From: Bacilli bacterium
GTDB lineage: Bacteria > Bacillota_I > Bacilli_A > ML615J-28 > CAG-313
Assembly (NCBI GenBank): GCA_017937305.1
Contig: JAGBDV010000002.1
Location: 111,000-174,999, forward strand
DNA: 64,000 bases
Direction of reading: 5' to 3'
Every line of letters starts with the position of its first letter. Within the stretch, counting starts at the first letter, position 1. Under the pieces are notes generated by a model. The model saw nothing but the letters and a program-made list of their open reading frames with translations, did no database searches and was not told the origin of the DNA. Below are positions 8,377-16,303 of the stretch, piece after piece. A program made the translations under genes and the position numbers.

Positions 8377-9243
8377 TTTATACTCCTTTAAAGATTTTCC
8401 ATTTATTTTAGGGGTTACTAAAACTCCTATTGTACCAGGCCCACAATGAGCGCAAATATTAATTGGAATAACTCCTATAATAGGTCTATATCCATTTAAT
8501 TTATCACTAATGTAATCACTAAGCATGTTTATAACATTAACGTCACCATCAAACGAGATAATTGTATAGTCGTATAAATTAGTAGGACAGTTAAGATAGT
8601 TTTGATCGATCTTTTCATAAAATGCTTTTTTTATGCTTTTAGTCATACCATCTTTTACAAGTGCTCCATCAACAAATGAAAGAACAGGTTTTAAACCTAA
8701 AACATTACCTACAGCTGCAATGGCAGGAGAAATTCTTCCCCCTTTTTTTAGCGTCGTTAAGTTTTTAGGAATTAACCAAATAAAGTTATCTTTTTTTCTT
8801 AACTCTATATTTTTACAAATAGTTTCAATATCAGTTCCTTTTTCTACTTCTTCTTTTGCATAAAGAGCATGAGATAACATTAATGATGATCCAGAATATG
8901 AGTCGATAACAATTAGTTTTCCATCAAAATATTCTTTTGCAATATTAGTAAATAAACTAAACATTGATGATAATTTTGAAGATATTGTAAAATGGATTAC
9001 TTGATCATATTCTTTAAATAGATTTTCAAAATATTCAATTATCACTCCTGGAGGAGGAGTAGATGTTTTAATTACTGCGTTATTATTCATATATTCTAAT
9101 AGTTGCTCTTGATTAATAGTCACACCATCTAAATATTCAACATCATTAACAATTACATTTAATGGAAATTCACTAATACCATTTTTCTTTAATACTTCAC
9201 TGTTAATTAAACAAGAAGTATCAGCTGAAATTCTTATCTTCAT
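8374..9243 (-). CDS. DegV family fatty-acid-binding protein
   Basis: 289 residues, the usual DegV length. The N-terminus (ISADTSCLI) and STPPPGVIIEYFENLF carry the fatty-acid carboxylate-binding Thr-Ser/Pro motif; IVIDSYSGSSL and LTTLKKGGRISPAIAAVGNVLGLKPVL are strongly conserved DegV blocks. In Firmicutes such FakB-type proteins deliver exogenous fatty acids to the FakA kinase. No fakA is nearby. Single gene with its own terminator. Confidence 0.92.
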   Translation of the reverse strand: MKIRISADTSCLINSEVLKKNGISEFPLNVIVNDVEYLDGVTINQEQLLEYMNNNAVIKTSTPPPGVIIEYFENLFKEYDQVIHFTISSKLSSMFSLFTNIAKEYFDGKLIVIDSYSGSSLMLSHALYAKEEVEKGTDIETICKNIELRKKDNFIWLIPKNLTTLKKGGRISPAIAAVGNVLGLKPVLSFVDGALVKDGMTKSIKKAFYEKIDQNYLNCPTNLYDYTIISFDGDVNVINMLSDYISDKLNGYRPIIGVIPINICAHCGPGTIGVLVTPKINGKSLKEYK

Positions 9244-9336
9244 AATTTTCTCCTTTTAATTTAATTTGTTAATTTATTCTTCCCGATTTCTTATTCATTA
9301 ATAATCAAATTTAATTCTAATATTTATGTTTTTTCT

Positions 9337-9388
9337 TTGACAAGTTTTTATATGTTTAGTAAAATATTAGATGTTACAATTGTAATAT
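9337..9388 (+). promoter_or_regulatory. Promoter and palindromic operator of the TetR gene
   Basis: TTGACA at 9337-9342 and TAAAAT at 9360-9365 are 17 bp apart, an almost perfect housekeeping promoter. Right after the expected start point lies TTACAATTGTAA (9374-9385), a perfect 12-bp palindrome inside an 18-bp near-palindrome. The position suggests autorepression by the TetR protein encoded downstream. Confidence 0.65.
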
Positions 9389-9476
9389 CCTTATATAATT
9401 ATAATTAAAAAAATAATAAAAAACTATTAAATGAACTTTTTCAAAATATAAAACTGACAAATTGGAGGTATTTGTA

Positions 9477-10013
9477 ATGACTTTATCAATTAATGAACAT
9501 AATAAGAAACATAATAGGATTGTATGCGAAAGTTTAAGAGAAGCTTTAATTATACTGATGAATGAAAAAAACTATTATAAAATTTCAATTTGTGAATTAT
9601 GTGAAAAAGCTGGAGTTTCTAGAATGGCTTTTTATAATAATTATGAGTCTAAAGATAATTTGCTTAGACAAATTATTTATTTTCAAACTAATTTGTTAAT
9701 TGAAAGAATCGGAAGTCCATTTAGAGAAAAAACAAATGTAGAGTGGTACGTTAAAATGTTTGAATGTATAAAAGAGAATAATATATATCTTAAAACTATT
9801 TTTAATGCTGATTTTAAATTTGAATATCTATCTGCAATTAATGATTTAGTATTACACGATGGATCAATATCTTCTACAGACAAATACTTACGTTTAATGT
9901 GGGCTGGTGGTGTTGTTAATACTATTATATACTGGGTTGAATCAAATATGAATGATTCTATAATAGAAATGGCAAATTTCTGTTATAATAATTTATCGGT
10001 TTGGACAAAATAA
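9477..10013 (+). CDS. TetR/AcrR family transcriptional regulator
   Basis: 178 residues. An N-terminal helix-turn-helix (about residues 15-60) reads LNEKNYYKISICELCEKAG-type with VSRMAFYNNYESKDNLL, the classic TetR recognition helix ending F-Y-x-x-Y-x-S-K-x-x-L. The C-terminal ligand domain resembles the TetR_C_7/DhaS-like group. The ATG at 9477 follows TTGGAGG by 8 bases; the in-frame TTG at 9462 is part of that ribosome site. Its upstream palindrome suggests autoregulation, but no co-regulated target is evident beside it. Confidence 0.88.
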   Translation: MTLSINEHNKKHNRIVCESLREALIILMNEKNYYKISICELCEKAGVSRMAFYNNYESKDNLLRQIIYFQTNLLIERIGSPFREKTNVEWYVKMFECIKENNIYLKTIFNADFKFEYLSAINDLVLHDGSISSTDKYLRLMWAGGVVNTIIYWVESNMNDSIIEMANFCYNNLSVWTK

Positions 10014-10014
10014 T

Positions 10015-10058
10015 AAAAAGAAGTAACAAACGTTTTATTCGTTATGTTACTTCTTTTT
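10015..10058. terminator. Strong hairpin terminator after the TetR gene
   Basis: 14-bp stem (AAAAAGAAGTAACA with its complement) with an inner AACG/CGTT extension and T-runs on both strands. It ends the TetR transcript and would also end any minus-strand transcript passing through the riboswitch remnant. Confidence 0.85.
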
Positions 10059-10081
10059 ATATTATACTCAAAAGATATTTG

Positions 10082-10162
10082 ATATTCCTCTTTTATTACA
10101 ATTGCTGAAAACTGTCAAAGACTTTCACTTTGTTTCTTAATATCAATTTCCTTAAAGAAATA
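10082..10162 (-). ncRNA. Decayed partial cobalamin riboswitch
   Basis: The minus strand reads GAAACAAAGTGAAAGTC and later CAGCAATTGTAATAAA, closely following the first 65 nt of the intact aptamer at 7.3 kb (GTGAAAGTC kept; GCAACTGTAA changed to GCAATTGTAA). The B12 box is missing, and the minus-strand transcript would enter the TetR terminator without reaching a gene in its own direction. It is therefore an orphan remnant, probably left after duplication and loss of a second regulated gene. Confidence 0.7.
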
Positions 10163-10182
10163 AAATGTATATAATATATATC

Positions 10183-10644
10183 TTAAAATTTTAAATTATT
10201 GTCTTTTAATTGTAATATTTTTTCTTTTACTTTATCTACATCGTAAATCTTACCAATAACAAGCTTTAAGCCACTGATTTTTATAATAATAATATCACCA
10301 AATTCAAAAGGCTCTGAGCTTCTATATGGATGTTCTTTTACTGCACGTACTTCTTTAATTTCTTTTAATGGTATTATAGTTATTTTTTTATATTCATTAA
10401 AATATAAATTATCTTCATCATATTCTAATATTATTTTAGGCTGTTTTAACACTTTGACTAATATGCAGAACATTGCGATAGTACCGCCTAGGCACATCAA
10501 AAATAAAATTAGAGCTCTAATATCAAAACCACTTATTATAAATCCTAAAAATATTAATAAAGTAATTAGCAAACAAAATACTACACCTGTAATTATACCG
10601 CCTGTGAATCCTTTTACTTTTATTCCTAGTTGTTCCTTTTTCAT
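10183..10644 (-). CDS. Small PH-like membrane protein
   Basis: 153 residues, not assigned. Two adjacent helices (about 12-36 and 42-62) are followed by a beta-rich domain ending in a helix (VDKVKEKILQLKD). The layout, two helices then a PH-like fold with a central ITIIPLKEIKEV strand, recurs in several genes of this window (15.8, 17.7, 30.1, 31.0 and 32.8 kb). It follows the two zinc-ribbon genes in the same direction and is probably co-transcribed. Function unknown. Confidence 0.55.
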   Translation of the reverse strand: MKKEQLGIKVKGFTGGIITGVVFCLLITLLIFLGFIISGFDIRALILFLMCLGGTIAMFCILVKVLKQPKIILEYDEDNLYFNEYKKITIIPLKEIKEVRAVKEHPYRSSEPFEFGDIIIIKISGLKLVIGKIYDVDKVKEKILQLKDNNLKF

Positions 10645-10684
10645 AATATACTGTTATTTTATTAATAATAGTTTAATCCTAATT

Positions 10685-11158
10685 TTAATTTGCAGCTGAT
10701 GATAAAATCATCATTAAAAAAATAAATCCTAAAATTCCGAAAACTGTTCCTAATATAGATTTTAACAATCCTGAACCAGCACGCTCTTTTACATTTTCTT
10801 TATTAGAGTGCTTTCCTAATATACCAAATACTATTCCTGGAACACCTGGTAAAAATGCATATAATCCTATGAATGGAATCCAGAATATACATAAGGAAAC
10901 TATACCTAAAATATTTGATACTTTTGAAAATGCAGACCAACAACCAGCTTCTTCTTTAGGTGCTTCTTTTGCTTTAGGTTGAATAGCTTCAACGAATCTA
11001 TAACCGCATACGCAGATATTACAATCATAATGAACTATTTTTTGACAACTAGGACAAAATTTAGTTTTTAATTTTGCATTATCATGGTTTTCAGTTCCAC
11101 AATATGGACAAAAATCAGTTCCTTCAATTAAATTTGCATTACAATTTCTGCATTTCAT
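10685..11158 (-). CDS. Zinc-ribbon DUF4190 membrane protein
   Basis: 157 residues. Two zinc ribbons at the N-terminus (MKCRNCNANL...FCPYCG and FCPSCQKI...NICVCG), then a two-helix DUF4190 domain with the motif FLPGVPGIVFGILGKHS. It is paralogous to the next upstream gene (16 bp away), so the pair arose by tandem duplication, this copy gaining a second Cys4 knuckle. Role unknown; such proteins are common membrane proteins of gut Firmicutes. Confidence 0.75.
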   Translation of the reverse strand: MKCRNCNANLIEGTDFCPYCGTENHDNAKLKTKFCPSCQKIVHYDCNICVCGYRFVEAIQPKAKEAPKEEAGCWSAFSKVSNILGIVSLCIFWIPFIGLYAFLPGVPGIVFGILGKHSNKENVKERAGSGLLKSILGTVFGILGFIFLMMILSSAAN

Positions 11159-11174
11159 ACTATTTTACTCCTTT

Positions 11175-11588
11175 TTAATAAGCGCTATTTAATATAGCAA
11201 TGATAATAATAAAATACCACACAAAGAACAATACAAAAGATAAAATAGTACCGACTAACGACTTTGTGAAACCACGTTGTGCAATATCACTAACTCCATT
11301 TTTTTTAGAACGTTTTCCTAATGCTCCAAATACAATACCTGGTACACCTGGAAGCATTGCAAATAACCCTAATATTGGAATCCAGAATGTACTAATTGCA
11401 ACAATTCCTAATGTGTTAGAAATGTTTGCAAAGTTTTCCCAACAACTAGCTTCTGTTTCTACTTCTTCTTTTTTTGTTTCATTAATAACTTCAACTTTTT
11501 GTTCTTGTTGATATTCAGATTTTGTTCCACAATATGGACAAAAAGCAGTGTTATCTAATAATTCTGCATTACAATTTTTACATTTCAT
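11175..11588 (-). CDS. Zinc-ribbon DUF4190 membrane protein (paralogue)
   Basis: 137 residues: one Cys4 zinc ribbon (MKCKNCNAEL...AFCPYCG), a charged Glu/Lys linker (28-50) and a two-helix DUF4190 part with MLPGVPGIVFGALGKRSKK. The shared LPGVPGIVFG block ties it to the downstream gene. It has an excellent promoter upstream and a GGAGG ribosome site, so it leads the small operon continuing through 10183. Function unknown. Confidence 0.75.
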   Translation of the reverse strand: MKCKNCNAELLDNTAFCPYCGTKSEYQQEQKVEVINETKKEEVETEASCWENFANISNTLGIVAISTFWIPILGLFAMLPGVPGIVFGALGKRSKKNGVSDIAQRGFTKSLVGTILSFVLFFVWYFIIIIAILNSAY

Positions 11589-11614
11589 TTTTTAATTCCT
11601 CCATAAACACTTTT

Positions 11615-11643
11615 ATATTAACATTTTTTATTTTTTCTGTCAA
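11615..11643 (-). promoter_or_regulatory. Promoter of the zinc-ribbon operon
   Basis: Minus-strand TTGACA (11638-11643) and TAATAT (11615-11620) separated by exactly 17 bp, about 27 bp upstream of the start codon. Confidence 0.75.
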
Positions 11644-11799
11644 TATATTATATGAAAATAAGATTAATTTATCTTTTTAAAAGTAAAAAATCTTTTAATA
11701 TAATTGTATCTTCAATTTTATTTTCTTTGTTTTCATAATCAAAATCCTTTTTAAATAAATTATATCACAAGAAAATCAAATATACAATATATAGAATAA

Positions 11800-11827
11800 A
11801 AATAACCAGTTAAAAACTGGTTATTTT
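11800..11827 (-). terminator. Terminator of the acyltransferase gene
   Basis: 11-bp stem AATAACCAGTT / AACTGGTTATT just past the stop at 11830. The 160 bp between this and the next promoter are AT-rich and show no convincing gene. Confidence 0.7.
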
Positions 11828-11829
11828 AT

Positions 11830-13152
11830 TTATTCTTTATTTTTTAAATCAATTCCTAATTCTAAACCTTCATACATGTAATCATTCCATTTAAAGTTTT
11901 TATAATAGTTTACATGATAACGATGCATTTCTTCTACTAATAAACAGAATTTTCCAACTGTTTGATGTTTAGGAAATACATCAAAGTATTCTCCTTTTAA
12001 GTAGAAATTAAAGAAACTTGAATCTACTTCTGTAATTAGGGTATATAAATTATTGTAATCAATGCTAAATTCGTAAGGTTCACCATTTCTAGTGCCTTTA
12101 TAATGCATACCTTTATGGTCAACTCTTATTTTACCTTCACCTACAATAAAGCTTGTTTTATTTTTGCCAACTAGCTTATATTCATCAAGATTTCCTATCT
12201 TACATTCATCTTCAAAATAGTAATCAGGGTTTTGTCTTATTTCTTTGATAATGTCTTGACGTTCTTGTTCTACCCATTCAAATGGAGATTCTGGTATTAC
12301 TGCGTTTTCATATGGATGGAATTCATAATAATCATCCATTGTAGCACCATTCCCACATGAACTACATTCAATCTTATTTAAAACACCCTTCATAGTGAAT
12401 TCTTTTCCACATTTAGGACATTTGAAGCAGAAATCTTCTAAACGATGACAAATTCTACCTTTTGTATTCCACTTAATTTTCTTTTCTTTGTTCCATGCGT
12501 ATTCATTTCTTCTAAATTTTTCATTGATGATATCATCCATTTCTTCAACAGATAGATTTATTACATCTTCTTTAGAAAATAAAAGCGACATTGTAGCGTG
12601 AGTTTCACCAAAGCGTTCATCTAAGCATACTTTTGTGTTTTGTAAGTATTGTCCTTCTAAGTAACATAAATATACTGGCACTTTAAAATGTTTAAACATT
12701 TTAGATGTTCCTGGTACAATTGGTTTATTTCCGCCGTAGTCACTTGCTAATCCTTCTGGAGCAAATGTTACACATCCACCTTTTTTGATTACTTTACTTG
12801 TTGCAGCGATAGTTAGTTTATCAGGATAATAGTTTTTCTTAGGGATTACTCTATTTAATCCAAAAATAAATGAGAATTTTTTTCTATAGAATTCACTATT
12901 TCCTGCAATCATATTAGTAATTCTAGGATATGTAGCACCCATTACATACATATGATCTATTCTTGATAAATGATTAAAGATAACAAAACATGGTCCTTCA
13001 CAATCATTTACATCATCAATAATATGAAACTTAGGTTTATATTTTCTTCCAACAATGTCTAACATTATTGTTTTATAAAGCCACGCAATAAATCTTGGTG
13101 CAGGTTTATATTCTCTTTTTGCAAGTTTTTTTGATATTGGTAATTTTGCCAT
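11830..13152 (-). CDS. PlsC-like acyltransferase with C-terminal zinc ribbon
   Basis: 440 residues. The PlsC acyltransferase box HX4D is present (NHLSRIDH, His61 and Asp66) and the glycerol-phosphate-binding block appears as FAPEGLASD (about 130-138). After the catalytic domain come a Cys4 zinc ribbon (FKCPKCGKEF...CSSCG, about 235-262) and a beta-rich PH-like C-terminal domain. The start at 13152 follows GAGGAAG; an ATG 12 bases upstream is an alternative. A paralogue lies at 34.9 kb. It probably acylates lysophospholipid at the inner membrane face, but the long C-terminal extension is unusual for PlsC. Confidence 0.8.
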   Translation of the reverse strand: MAKLPISKKLAKREYKPAPRFIAWLYKTIMLDIVGRKYKPKFHIIDDVNDCEGPCFVIFNHLSRIDHMYVMGATYPRITNMIAGNSEFYRKKFSFIFGLNRVIPKKNYYPDKLTIAATSKVIKKGGCVTFAPEGLASDYGGNKPIVPGTSKMFKHFKVPVYLCYLEGQYLQNTKVCLDERFGETHATMSLLFSKEDVINLSVEEMDDIINEKFRRNEYAWNKEKKIKWNTKGRICHRLEDFCFKCPKCGKEFTMKGVLNKIECSSCGNGATMDDYYEFHPYENAVIPESPFEWVEQERQDIIKEIRQNPDYYFEDECKIGNLDEYKLVGKNKTSFIVGEGKIRVDHKGMHYKGTRNGEPYEFSIDYNNLYTLITEVDSSFFNFYLKGEYFDVFPKHQTVGKFCLLVEEMHRYHVNYYKNFKWNDYMYEGLELGIDLKNKE

Positions 13153-13235
13153 ATTCTTCCTCATATTTCTTTATTTTTTTGTAAATTACTCTTTATTATA
13201 ACATAATAATTCATAATAGACAAGCAATTTTAAAA

Positions 13236-13267
13236 TGTCCGCTTTACCAAAATTAGTAAAACGGACA
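13236..13267 (-). terminator. Terminator of the 232-aa membrane protein gene
   Basis: 11-bp stem GTCCGTTTTAC / GTAAAGCGGAC (one G-T pair), followed by a short T-rich stretch on the minus strand. Confidence 0.6.
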
Positions 13268-13288
13268 AATTTGTTATTTATGTATTAT

Positions 13289-13987
13289 CTATTTATTTTT
13301 ATTTAACTTGTTTCTTTTTATTAATTCTACTATTAAAAGAATTATAGCATATACAGTAAGATATATAGGTATCATTACCCATATTGTAAAAATAGTGCCA
13401 TCGATTGCAGGAGCAGTCATATAAAATGGATTATTGAATTTAAGTACACACATTAAAAATGATCCATATGCTAAATATGAAGTAAATCCAAATAATGTAC
13501 AATACCATTTCTTATATGTAAGATGCAGATAATCCATGAAAAATACTAAAATTATAACAATAGCAGACCAAGTATGATGCATCATACCAAGAATTGTTGG
13601 CTGATACAAAAATGAAGGGTTTTGACCAATAAAATTTGGATAAAATGTAGTTATTACTCCTCCACCTAATGCAATAAGCCAAATAAAATGTAATATTTTA
13701 TTGTCTTTTTTCCCAATAAGTAGCGATATTGATAAAACATAACTTGATGTACTACATACACTATCAGTTATTAATTTCATCCAATCTGCTTTTTCATATT
13801 CGAATACTAACGCAAGTCTATTAGTAAATATAATTATAAATAATATCGCTGCTGCAATTTTAATAACTATTGTTTTTTCTTTATCTGTTTTTGCCAATCT
13901 TTTTGCTAATATACAAGCAATAATAGCAACTGTAATACTAACTAATATATATATTAAGTGTTCTTTTCCAAATACTTGTGGATTCAT
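13289..13987 (-). CDS. YwaF/TMEM164-like integral membrane protein
   Basis: 232 residues with seven hydrophobic helices. Short conserved stretches (MMHHTWSAIVIILVFFMD, YPNFIGQNPSFLYQPTILG, FNNPFYMTAPA) resemble the TIGR02206/YwaF group of putative membrane acyltransferases. The paired His in helix 5 (MHHTWS) would be a candidate active site. The identification rests on layout and these motifs only. Single gene with a terminator. Confidence 0.6.
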   Translation of the reverse strand: MNPQVFGKEHLIYILVSITVAIIACILAKRLAKTDKEKTIVIKIAAAILFIIIFTNRLALVFEYEKADWMKLITDSVCSTSSYVLSISLLIGKKDNKILHFIWLIALGGGVITTFYPNFIGQNPSFLYQPTILGMMHHTWSAIVIILVFFMDYLHLTYKKWYCTLFGFTSYLAYGSFLMCVLKFNNPFYMTAPAIDGTIFTIWVMIPIYLTVYAIILLIVELIKRNKLNKNK

Positions 13988-14104
13988 ACTCTCACCTTTT
14001 GTTTCTTTTTTTACAATTTACCATATTTTAGAAATATTTACAATAGTAAACTGATTAGAATGCTTTTTTTAATAATTAGAATGCAGGTGTTTAATTTTTT
14101 ATAT

Positions 14105-14137
14105 ATAAAAGACTTCATATAAAATATGAAGTCTTTA
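14105..14137 (-). terminator. Terminator downstream of the 49-codon frame
   Basis: 13-bp stem AAAGACTTCATAT / ATATGAAGTCTTT with a 3-nt loop and a T-run on the minus strand; it closes the unit that begins near 18.1 kb. Confidence 0.8.
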
Positions 14138-14150
14138 GTTTAATTTAGTA

Positions 14151-14252
14151 TTTATTCAAATACTGCATATAATGTTACATCACCCATAGTTCCTGCAGGA
14201 AGTTGAGTAAATGTTGTAGTTGATGAAGCTTCTAGTGCCCATCCTTTAAATG
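14151..14252 (-). repeat. Direct repeat copy 1 (3' end of the GDPD lipoprotein gene)
   Basis: About 102 bp nearly identical (three internal mismatches seen) to 21397-21498 and in the same orientation. The two copies flank 7.1 kb containing the small-gene run and the 1006-residue lipoprotein. Confidence 0.85.
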
Positions 14253-14301
14253 TTTTCTTTTCTTCACTTTCTAAATATTTTAATAATTCTTCTTTATTCA
14301 T
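14152..14301 (-). CDS. 49-residue protein made of half a Listeria-Bacteroides repeat
   Basis: A short frame with a plausible ribosome site (AAGG) 12 bp after the stop of the upstream gene. Residues 1-17 (MNKEELLKYLESEEKKT) are unique and charged. Residues 18-49 (FKGWALEASSTT... to VTLYAVFE) equal the last 32 residues of the 1153-residue lipoprotein at 21.4 kb, with only three differences in about 100 bases. There is no signal peptide, so as encoded it would be cytoplasmic. It may be an expressed fragment or a recombination scar. Confidence 0.5.
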   Translation of the reverse strand: MNKEELLKYLESEEKKTFKGWALEASSTTTFTQLPAGTMGDVTLYAVFE

Positions 14302-14312
14302 AAAATAATACC

Positions 14313-14630
14313 TTATTTTTTGATTGGATAAACATAAAATAATTCATTTTTACTAAATAATTCTATATAATAATTTATATTATTATCATTTATTTTACTA
14401 ACTTCTATTATTTTAGTTTCTGTTATATTTTGTTTTATTTCTTTTTTTAAAATCAGAATTTTACAGATAAAATTTACAATATTTAAAAAGAAAAAGAATG
14501 ATAGTATATAAAATATTATTTTTATAACAATATTTTCAATTTTAAAATTAATTAAAAATAAAAAACAACCAAGAAAATTTAAAGCAACGAAGTAACTTTT
14601 AGATTCTTTATACATTTTTATTAAATTCAT
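14313..14630 (-). CDS. Small membrane protein of unknown function
   Basis: 105 residues, two helices (about 14-30 and 33-58) and a C-terminal beta-rich tail (ETKIIEVSKINDNN... FYVYPIKK). Very low GC. Member of a minus-strand run of small unknown genes with short gaps (about 12 bp on each side). No family recognised. Confidence 0.5.
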   Translation of the reverse strand: MNLIKMYKESKSYFVALNFLGCFLFLINFKIENIVIKIIFYILSFFFFLNIVNFICKILILKKEIKQNITETKIIEVSKINDNNINYYIELFSKNELFYVYPIKK

Positions 14631-14641
14631 ATTTTAATTAC

Positions 14642-15412
14642 CTACATTTTCTCAATTTCTAACATTAGTTCTTTTAAAACATAAATTGTTTCGTATCTTT
14701 TCTTAACAGATATTGATCTTAAAATATCATTTAAATTATTATCTTTAAATATATTTATTATATATTCATCATTATCTTGATAATAATTCATAGCTATAGC
14801 ATATCCATTTTTGTATTTAACAAAAAATGAATCTTTATTATTTTTTTTAGTTATATATATTAAACTACAATTTTCATATGGTAAATTAGAAAATATACTA
14901 CTAAATTTTAAATTATCCTGAGTTGTTGTTATTGTTAAAACAATACATAGAATAAATAGAATGAAAAATAGCACAACAAAAATCGAACAAAATAGATTTT
15001 TCTCTATTGCAGCAAAAATAAATAATATTACTGAACCAATTATTGAAATACATCCTAATAGTGGATATAGTTTCTCCCATACTTTTTTTGGATATTTTAT
15101 TATATGTTTTATATTATTTAATTCATCTTGAACACTTAGTATTAATGCTATTAATTTCTCATCTTTTATTTTGCCTTCTTTTATATACACGGTAGAATCT
15201 AGAGTTATGTTTCTTGTTATAGATTTTAAAGAATTTAATTCAAGTCCAATCCTTAAATTACTAATTTCAGTAAAGATTTCATCTTCTAGTAACGATATAT
15301 CCTCATTTGTATTATTATCATCTATTAAATCACTTAAATAATAAATTAGTTCTTCAACTTTATTTTTTAAAATTGTATATTTAATATCTTTGTTACTGAG
15401 TTTATTTTTCAT
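14642..15412 (-). CDS. Membrane protein of unknown function with N-terminal coiled region
   Basis: 256 residues. The ATG at 15412 follows AAAGGTGAT; an upstream in-frame start lacks a ribosome site. Residues 1-100 are helical and charged (DDNNTNEDISLLEDEIFTEI), two helices lie at about 118-160, and the C-terminal 90 residues are soluble. No family recognised. Part of the 14.3-18.1 kb run. Confidence 0.5.
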   Translation of the reverse strand: MKNKLSNKDIKYTILKNKVEELIYYLSDLIDDNNTNEDISLLEDEIFTEISNLRIGLELNSLKSITRNITLDSTVYIKEGKIKDEKLIALILSVQDELNNIKHIIKYPKKVWEKLYPLLGCISIIGSVILFIFAAIEKNLFCSIFVVLFFILFILCIVLTITTTQDNLKFSSIFSNLPYENCSLIYITKKNNKDSFFVKYKNGYAIAMNYYQDNDEYIINIFKDNNLNDILRSISVKKRYETIYVLKELMLEIEKM

Positions 15413-15422
15413 TTTATCACCT

Positions 15423-15815
15423 TTATATACCAAGAATATATATTCCATTATAATTTAATGATTTAAGAAACCACTCTAGTAAAATTTCATGGTCTTGTAT
15501 TTTTTTCTCTTTTAACAATTTTATTATGTTATTAACTTCTTTTTTAGTATAATAATTTATTCCAAATATATCTACAGCACCACTTTTTAAGTTATTATAT
15601 ATTCCATTTTTAAAAATGTCATAGTAAGTCTTCTCGAATTCATTAACATCAGAATGTAATATATATAACGAATCCTCTTGTTTATGCATTATACTATTTA
15701 CAGATACTTTTTTTATAATACTGGTACTACATTTTAATTTACAATATTGTATTTCAATAAAATTTACTCTTTTCAAATTTGTTATTTCATTAAATGTATA
15801 AAATTTAAATGACAT
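15423..15815 (-). CDS. Hypothetical protein, 130 aa (immunity-like)
   Basis: Soluble 130-residue protein. The C-terminal block GIYNNLKSGAVDIFGINYY followed by KEVNNIIKLLKEKKIQDHEILLEWF recalls small proteins seen beside polymorphic-toxin loci in gut Firmicutes. This is recollection of style, not a proven family. It is followed 10 bp later by the next gene in the run. Function unknown. Confidence 0.45.
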   Translation of the reverse strand: MSFKFYTFNEITNLKRVNFIEIQYCKLKCSTSIIKKVSVNSIMHKQEDSLYILHSDVNEFEKTYYDIFKNGIYNNLKSGAVDIFGINYYTKKEVNNIIKLLKEKKIQDHEILLEWFLKSLNYNGIYILGI

Positions 15816-15827
15816 CTTTATGACTCC

Positions 15828-16280
15828 TTAAATCTTATTTTCTATAAAACTATATATTTTTTTATTATATGGTAATACGATATATTTATTCTTTTTTCTG
15901 TTATATGCATCTTCAATTTGACTTTCTTTAACAGATTTATTTAAAAATAGTATAATGGAATTTTTTTTAATATTCATCATTTTTAATGAATATACTGTTG
16001 TATCCATTTTTTCAATTCTTTTAATTTCAGAATAAGAAACTTCTTTTATCACGCCAAATATGTTTTTTACAATTATCTTATTGTTTGTTAATTTAAACAT
16101 TTGAATATTTATTAAAGTAATAACAAAGAAATATATAGCCATTACTAAAAATAATATATCTAAGATTGTCCCTATAATAGAATAATTAAATACTATAACA
16201 AGACCTAAAATGGTAAGGATTACAAATAAAATAGAGAATATAAATGGAAATATTGAATATTTAAAATTATTTATTTTCAT
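15828..16280 (-). CDS. Small PH-like membrane protein
   Basis: 150 residues: two helices (about 10-32 and 36-60), then a PH-like beta domain (KIIVKNIFGVIKEVSYSEIKRIEKMD) and a short C-terminal helix. Good ribosome site (AAAGGAGAAG). Same plan as the proteins at 10.2, 30.1 and 31.0 kb. Function unknown. Confidence 0.5.
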   Translation of the reverse strand: MKINNFKYSIFPFIFSILFVILTILGLVIVFNYSIIGTILDILFLVMAIYFFVITLINIQMFKLTNNKIIVKNIFGVIKEVSYSEIKRIEKMDTTVYSLKMMNIKKNSIILFLNKSVKESQIEDAYNRKKNKYIVLPYNKKIYSFIENKI

Positions 16281-16303
16281 TTTCTTCTCCTTTGGATAAT
16301 ATT

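Noticed and set aside
11650..11770. 31-codon open stretch on the minus strand in the intergenic region
   Set aside because: It lacks a start codon and a ribosome site in frame; a competing 13-codon frame with a ribosome-like site is too short to support.
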